A stretch of 64,000 nucleotides of DNA from Progne subis subis. Lineage: Eukaryota; Chordata; Aves; Passeriformes; Hirundinidae. The stretch covers positions 6,319,001 through 6,383,000 of the forward strand of contig JAKJHU010000014.1 in assembly GCA_022316685.1 (NCBI GenBank), written 5' to 3'. The notes below the pieces were generated by a model. It did no database searches and was not told where the DNA came from. It worked only from the letters and a program-made list of their open reading frames with translations. Positions 59,102-64,000 of this stretch are shown here, piece by piece. The position numbers and the translations under genes are program-made. The first letter of the stretch is position 1; each line of letters starts with the position of its first letter.

Positions 59102-61539
59102 AATGGATGTTTTTTGTAATGTTGTTTTCTTGCTCCATACTTAAAACAGAGATTTCCTACTCTTTATTGTGGGAATACTTCCATTTTTCCCAAGATATTT
59201 GCAGTGTCACTGGAATATCCATTTATTGCTGAACCCTCAGTTGAGTCTCTGAAAGAGATGGAGCTCACACAGTGATACTGAGCACTCGTGCCATGGTGGG
59301 GAATCCTGCTGCTGCACTTTGATAATCTGTTTCTGATAAGATTAGCAGTAGTGAAATCAGTGGATCTTGTTTAAAAGCACATTCACTGATTTAAATACAG
59401 GTCTTGCTATATTAATATCTCCTCCCAGCGTGAAATATGCCAGAGGAGTCATGAAATGTCATCTGAAGTCAAACTTTTAATTATTGTTGCTGGATTAGAG
59501 AATTTATCCTACACCCCCATATTGAAGGGATTCCTCTTTGACTCATGGAAATTCTTTACTCTCAGCGGAAGAGCTTTTTCCGTGGGTTCACATTTTAAAT
59601 GGTTCTATTTGCAGGGACAAGAATGGAGAATTAACTATTTTTACAGCACGTCTCTGTTCTGCAGACCTTCTCAGTGTCACTAGAGAGGTGCTGGTGTGGT
59701 TTGCCCCACGCTGATGGTTCACTTCAACTCTGCCACAGTGTGAGGGAAAACAGCACTGAGTGTTGCCAAGACTACTGAAATCTGCAGGTTTTAAGTGAAA
59801 GGTAATGCTGTAAGCTCAGAGAAAAATTTCAGAATTGTGTAACAAGCCGTCATGTTGAAATTAGTAAAATTGCTTGTATCATGTATATTTAAATCCCAAC
59901 GTAATCTTAATTTTTGAGGGAGCTGGGGCATTTTAGACTCTGGGTCATCCTTCTGACAGACCAAATGATTAAAGTAACAAGGTCACAAAATTGCTGATAA
60001 TGTCAACTAGGAAATGCTTTCTTTTAAATGTACAATAATGGCTTATTTTGCTTATTAATAGCTTTATTGCTTAGAGGTGCTGAGCAAAGATAAGGGAAGG
60101 AACCTTGACAGTTGAGTAATCTCAGTTTCATCACCTCCCTGACTCCTGTGTTGTAATTAACGTTCAGCACTGGTGGAAATGGTGTAATTTGGAAATGTGC
60201 AGGGCATTCCACACCTCCCTTCTCCCTCACTTCTTTTTCTTTGTGGGGAAAATCTTGAGGATTTGATTTTATTGGGATGAGTTCCTGGAATGTTCAGTAT
60301 TTCTGTGTTGAAGGTGAAAGGCGATCTCTAAGGTTACCAGTTGAGTTTCTGTGTTCTGTGAGTTTGTGGGTATTTGTTCATTTGTGTAGGTTACATTCTG
60401 TAGATAATTTCAAGAATTAAGCTGACACCTGCAGTAATCCCAGTTTTGGAGTAGTGCCTATTAGCCATTAAATGACAACATTCCTCCCCCCTTTTTCTAC
60501 GGTTCTGTTAAATATAATGTAGAAATAAAGTTCAATTATTTGTGCAAAGATCAGTGCAAAATTAAAAGCTTAACTAGGAAAGATGATTCGTGCATCCCTG
60601 CAGTGGGATTTTGTCAGATTCCTTATATTGGTTCCACCTCCTACTGAGGGTGGACTTTGCTATAAAACCTGTTTTTCAGTGTATTTATTTCTTTCAGATT
60701 CTTGCTCAGACATCTTATATCCAGGCTGGCAGTGAAGAAGGAGAAATTCCTGCTCTAGTAAGAAGCCCTTTGTTTGGGCTCTTCCTAAAGTTCCTAACTG
60801 GTGGGAATAGTTCAGCTTTATGGGAGATTAACTCCAGTGTGTACTTACAAAATATGACCTGCAACCTCCTCCCCAAAGGAGCAAGTGAGAAAACATGGGA
60901 GCTGTGCTTTGTTAATAATTATTTTTATCAACACCCTTCAGTACATTGCACTTTATCAGAGAGAAGCGTGCTAGGCCAAGCAGTGAGTGAACTCAGAGGG
61001 CAGAGGTGAGGGAGGAGGTTTTTCCTTACCCTTTTTCCTCACCTGAGGAGCTGTTTTAGGATTTCTCCAGCTTTGTCCCATATTTCAAGGATTAGCACTG
61101 AGCGGGTAGAGGAGAGGATGCACTGCCTGTGTTCAGACCCTGCAGGGTGAAACCCTGAGCTGGGCAGGGATTCTCTGAGCTCTGAGAGGTCCCTAACCCC
61201 AAATCCTGCCCTGTCCTGCCCCTTTCCTCGTGGCCCTGTGATGGGTTTGCTCTGCAGGGTTCCCTGCACCCCCCACACTTGTTAAAGCACCGGGAGGAGC
61301 TGTGGAAGGTGCACTTGCAGACGGAGAAGTGGAGTGGAAATCGTTCCCTCCAAATCCATTTGTGGTTTGGTGTGTTTGCCAAAACCCCTATTTCCACCCT
61401 GATTGCATGGGAGGGGAAGGCCATTATGGATTTTTATTGCTCTCCTGTGCTGCCGCTGTTCCTTTTGCACAATAATTCAGCGTTCACCACTTCAGGGCCT
61501 AAATAAAACTATCACTGCAGCGCTGTGTAGTGCTGCTTA

Positions 61540-61557
61540 TTTTTTTTTTTTTTTTTC
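61540..61557. repeat. Poly-T tract
   Basis: About 18 T followed by C-rich pyrimidines. It could be the complement of a retroposon poly-A tail, but no body is recognised. Confidence 0.9.
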
Positions 61558-62852
61558 CCCTCCGTTCTCCAAGCCTGCTGGTGACTTTTTGAATATTCAT
61601 TGCCTGCTTGTTTCCTTCCAGAGGGTATTGATACATTGGCTCATCTTGACTGATGCCCTTGACTTTAGAAGATAAATAGCAAAGTGGAGATAGGTGCTGG
61701 GGATTGATTAGCAATCCAGCTTCGGAGCTAAAACATAAACACTTGTAGATAAGGCTGCAGAATGCACCTTGGTGGAATTAAGAACATGTTTTAAGGTGCA
61801 AGAGGAGTCTTCTGTGGCTGCCAAGATACGAATCTTTATTTGGTGCTACTTGTTGAAGGCTTGCGTTCACCAATTTATTCTCAGAAAATTAGTTTCCCGG
61901 TTTGGATGGAACAATCACTCATGGTTTTAATACAAATTAATCACTCATTAAAAGAATGCAAACTGTAATTTGGGCAGTGAACGATACTGGTGTTAAACTG
62001 AGCTTAAACACATATAGTTGTACAATTTCCATGAGTTTTAATTGATATCTTTGCTGCAAACTTGGCTGTTTCAGACCATGAGAGGTGAGGAAAGGGTAAA
62101 TGAGGAGTCCATGTCCAGAGCGCAGGCTGAATGAAATCTGCTTTACTGGCAGCCAAATGGGGGAACTTTGTGCCAGAGGTTGTTGGATGTCCTAAACACA
62201 CCTGGATACAGCAAAGTCATAAATGTAAACCCCGTTTTGGGACGGTGCCTGCAAAGGAATCATGGGCAGCCTGGGCAGTCTTTGGGAGTCGTTTTTGCTG
62301 GGAGACCGTGCAGAGGAGTACTGTATTCCCAGTTTTTGGAAGAATTTGGGGTGGCTCCCAGGTTCCCCATGCCTCAGCCTAGGCAGCAGTGCCCTGCAGC
62401 ACCTCCCAGAGCTGTCCTGCCCTTGGGCATTTCCCTTCCCTCCTTGTGACACTTCGTGTGCTGCCAGGAATTCCTCTGGCAGCACAGCTGTCCTGCCTCA
62501 TTTCCTTGTCTCTGTGCAAACAAGGCAGGGGAGGATGGAAACATGGAAAATGTCCCTGCATTCCTGGGAAGCAGAGAGGGTTTGGCTGCCTCCACAAACA
62601 AATCCCTCACCTGGTTATCACATTCCGTGTTTAGCAATGCAAATAACCCAGGGTTTGGGGTCAATAAAGGGTGCAAAAAGGGAAAAAGTTACTGACACGA
62701 GGGTTACAAGCAGCCCTTTATCCCATGACCTCATTCCACTTGTATTTTCCTGGTGCATCCTGTGCCCACACTCCCTGAGTGTGTTGGGGTGGATGATGAG
62801 GTTTTTGTATGTTGCTTTTTAAACGAGTTGTGTACAAAATTTCTCTTTCCAG

Positions 62853-62927
62853 TTGTGTACGAGCACCGGTCAAGATTAGAAAAGTCATTGCAAAAGGAAA
62901 GGCTGGAACATAAGAAAGCAAAGGAAG
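62853..62927 (+). CDS. GOLIM4: GOLIM4 exon 2: lumenal coiled coil
   Basis: A 75-bp exon with acceptor CTTTCCAG| and donor GAAG|GTAAAA, phase 1 on both sides. Together with the last G of exon 1 it encodes VVYEHRSRLEKSLQKERLEH, then KKAKE. As I recall the vertebrate GOLIM4 sequence, this is identical to it directly after SAQLQ. The heptad-like spacing of hydrophobic residues among Glu, Lys and Arg is the start of the lumenal coiled-coil stem used for Golgi targeting. The exon is intact, with no stop or frameshift, which argues that the gene is alive despite the exon 1 anomaly. Confidence 0.95.
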
Positions 62928-64000
62928 GTAAAAATGTACTTTTCACTTTGACATTTAACTTGATTACAGTAGAAAGTAATTTCCAATGGTTCTTCTTCAG
63001 TTTTAAATCAGTGGGGTAATATATAAGCAATATATTGGGATCCACTTGGCAGAGCTGTACTGTGTGCTGCTCCTTCTAGTAGTTCTTTTTGATTTAATCT
63101 TCTTTAACTGGATCTTTTCAAAAGCAATCATCTTTTAAATGCTATTTACAGATGACTGCCATATGAAGTAATGTGCACAGAGAATATGTTTGTATCCATA
63201 AAAAGCCAGTCACGTACGTGGGGCATGGGCATGTGTAAATCCTGTCCTGGCATGCCAGAAATTCAAAACTTGTACCAAAACCATGGGATCTTTGCCTGCA
63301 TTCTATCAACTGGAAATTAAGCTTGGAATCAGTACTTTTACATTTACTTTAGGGCTAGCACCTTTTCCTGATTAAAACTAAGTTCTAGGTGCCTGTGAGG
63401 CAAACACGAATTGTATTTCTACACCTCTGTGTGCTCTCTGTGGAAGTTCAGCAGGATTCGATCCTCTGAGTTTCCTCAGCCTCTAAATTCACTGCTATTT
63501 TCAGTGTAGAGCCTCTGTTCTTCCTGGAACTGAGAACTTAGCTGTTGAATTAAAAATATGACTTCAGCAAAGCTGACCAGGAGTAAGAAATGATTCTCAC
63601 TGTGCAGATCTCGGTGGGTTTCTGGTGCCATCTAGTGTAGAATGGTCCTGCTGCTACCTGAGGGGGAGACACCTTTACAAACTGTGGAAAAAGAGAGAGA
63701 GGTCGAGAAATAAATGAGGAAATGGTTTAATATTTCCAAGAATGCACCTTTTATAAATGCCCTTTTCCTTTTGAATGATGCTCTTGGGCCTCTGCCGAGA
63801 GAGTTCATGTATCAGATTTAATTACCCATCAGTAGATTTGAGCCTGAACTCTGCATCTCTCACTGTGCTATGAAACCTTTAAGTGAAAATATTTTATGAA
63901 ACTTTTTAAAGTTTGTGCGATTTAAAATTTGCAGATTTTGTCAAATTCTCCATAGGTTTTTCTTTTTCTTTTTTTTAAGATCCTTTGAAAATCATTTCTG
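62928..64000 (+). other. GOLIM4 intron 2 (partial)
   Basis: Sequence after the exon 2 donor. The next family segment (DFLVYKLEAQETL...) is not found before the window ends, so exon 3 lies to the right. Nothing else is recognised. Confidence 0.8.

Larger units (their letters stand above)
51079..62852 (+). other. GOLIM4 intron 1 (11.8 kb)
   Basis: Runs from donor GTACTC to acceptor TTTCTCTTTCCAG. It contains one short CR1 (59.0 kb), an AAAC microsatellite (53.25 kb), a poly-T tract (61.54 kb) and otherwise unique AT-rich sequence. I see no additional exon: exons 1 and 2 join directly in the family's protein sequence (SAQLQ-VVYEH). Open frames of up to 186 codons near 62.2-62.8 kb have no family resemblance. 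Confidence 0.85.

Noticed and set aside
62262..62822. 186-codon plus frame in GOLIM4 intron 1
   Set aside because: Overlaps several other frames on both strands, has no known domain, and GOLIM4 exons 1 and 2 join directly without it.
1..64000. tRNA, rRNA, CRISPR arrays, operons or bacterial features
   Set aside because: None seen. The sequence has vertebrate splice sites, CpG islands and avian retroelements.

Overview
The window looks like genomic DNA of a bird, probably a songbird. The evidence is nine truncated CR1-type LINE copies with the typical avian 3' end, one candidate avian ERVL-like solo LTR, GC-rich minisatellites, and long AT-rich introns punctuated by two sharp CpG islands. No bacterial or viral gene set is present. 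I recognise two genes, both cut by the window edges, and they point away from each other (head to head).

Left third, minus strand (about 1-18,030): the 5' part of EGFEM1 (EGF-like and EMI domain containing 1). Exon 1 (signal peptide) lies in a CpG island at about 17.9 kb. Exons 2 and 3 (EMI domain) and exon 4 (first EGF-like module) lie at 5.95-3.5 kb. The reading frame is open across all three observed junctions and every splice site is canonical. The protein resembles the start of MEGF6, but the GOLIM4 neighbour on the opposite strand matches the mammalian EGFEM1 locus (a pseudogene, EGFEM1P, in human). Later exons lie off the left edge.

Middle (about 18.4-49.9 kb): some 32 kb with no gene I can support. 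It holds most of the CR1 fragments, a solo LTR candidate at 33.3-33.7 kb, simple repeats, a near-perfect 25-bp hairpin at 23.76-23.81 kb, and a 1.27-kb minisatellite at 36.15-37.42 kb. The minisatellite unit is 19 bp, not a multiple of three and without stops. It therefore makes long open frames on both strands that are very probably not genes.

Right part, plus strand (about 50.4-64.0 kb): GOLIM4 (Golgi integral membrane protein 4, GPP130). Its CpG-island promoter has two CCAAT boxes. Exon 1 at 50,891-51,078 encodes the cytoplasmic tail, the membrane anchor and the start of the lumenal coiled coil. After an 11.8-kb intron, exon 2 at 62,853-62,927 continues the coiled coil. As given, exon 1 carries one extra base inside the membrane-anchor codons, which breaks the frame. 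This is either an assembly error or a real lesion.

The two genes are not known to act together. EGFEM1 should be a secreted or extracellular EMI/EGF protein, and GOLIM4 is a Golgi type II membrane protein involved in endosome-to-Golgi trafficking. Identifications come from reading the translated sequence against remembered families. No database search was possible.
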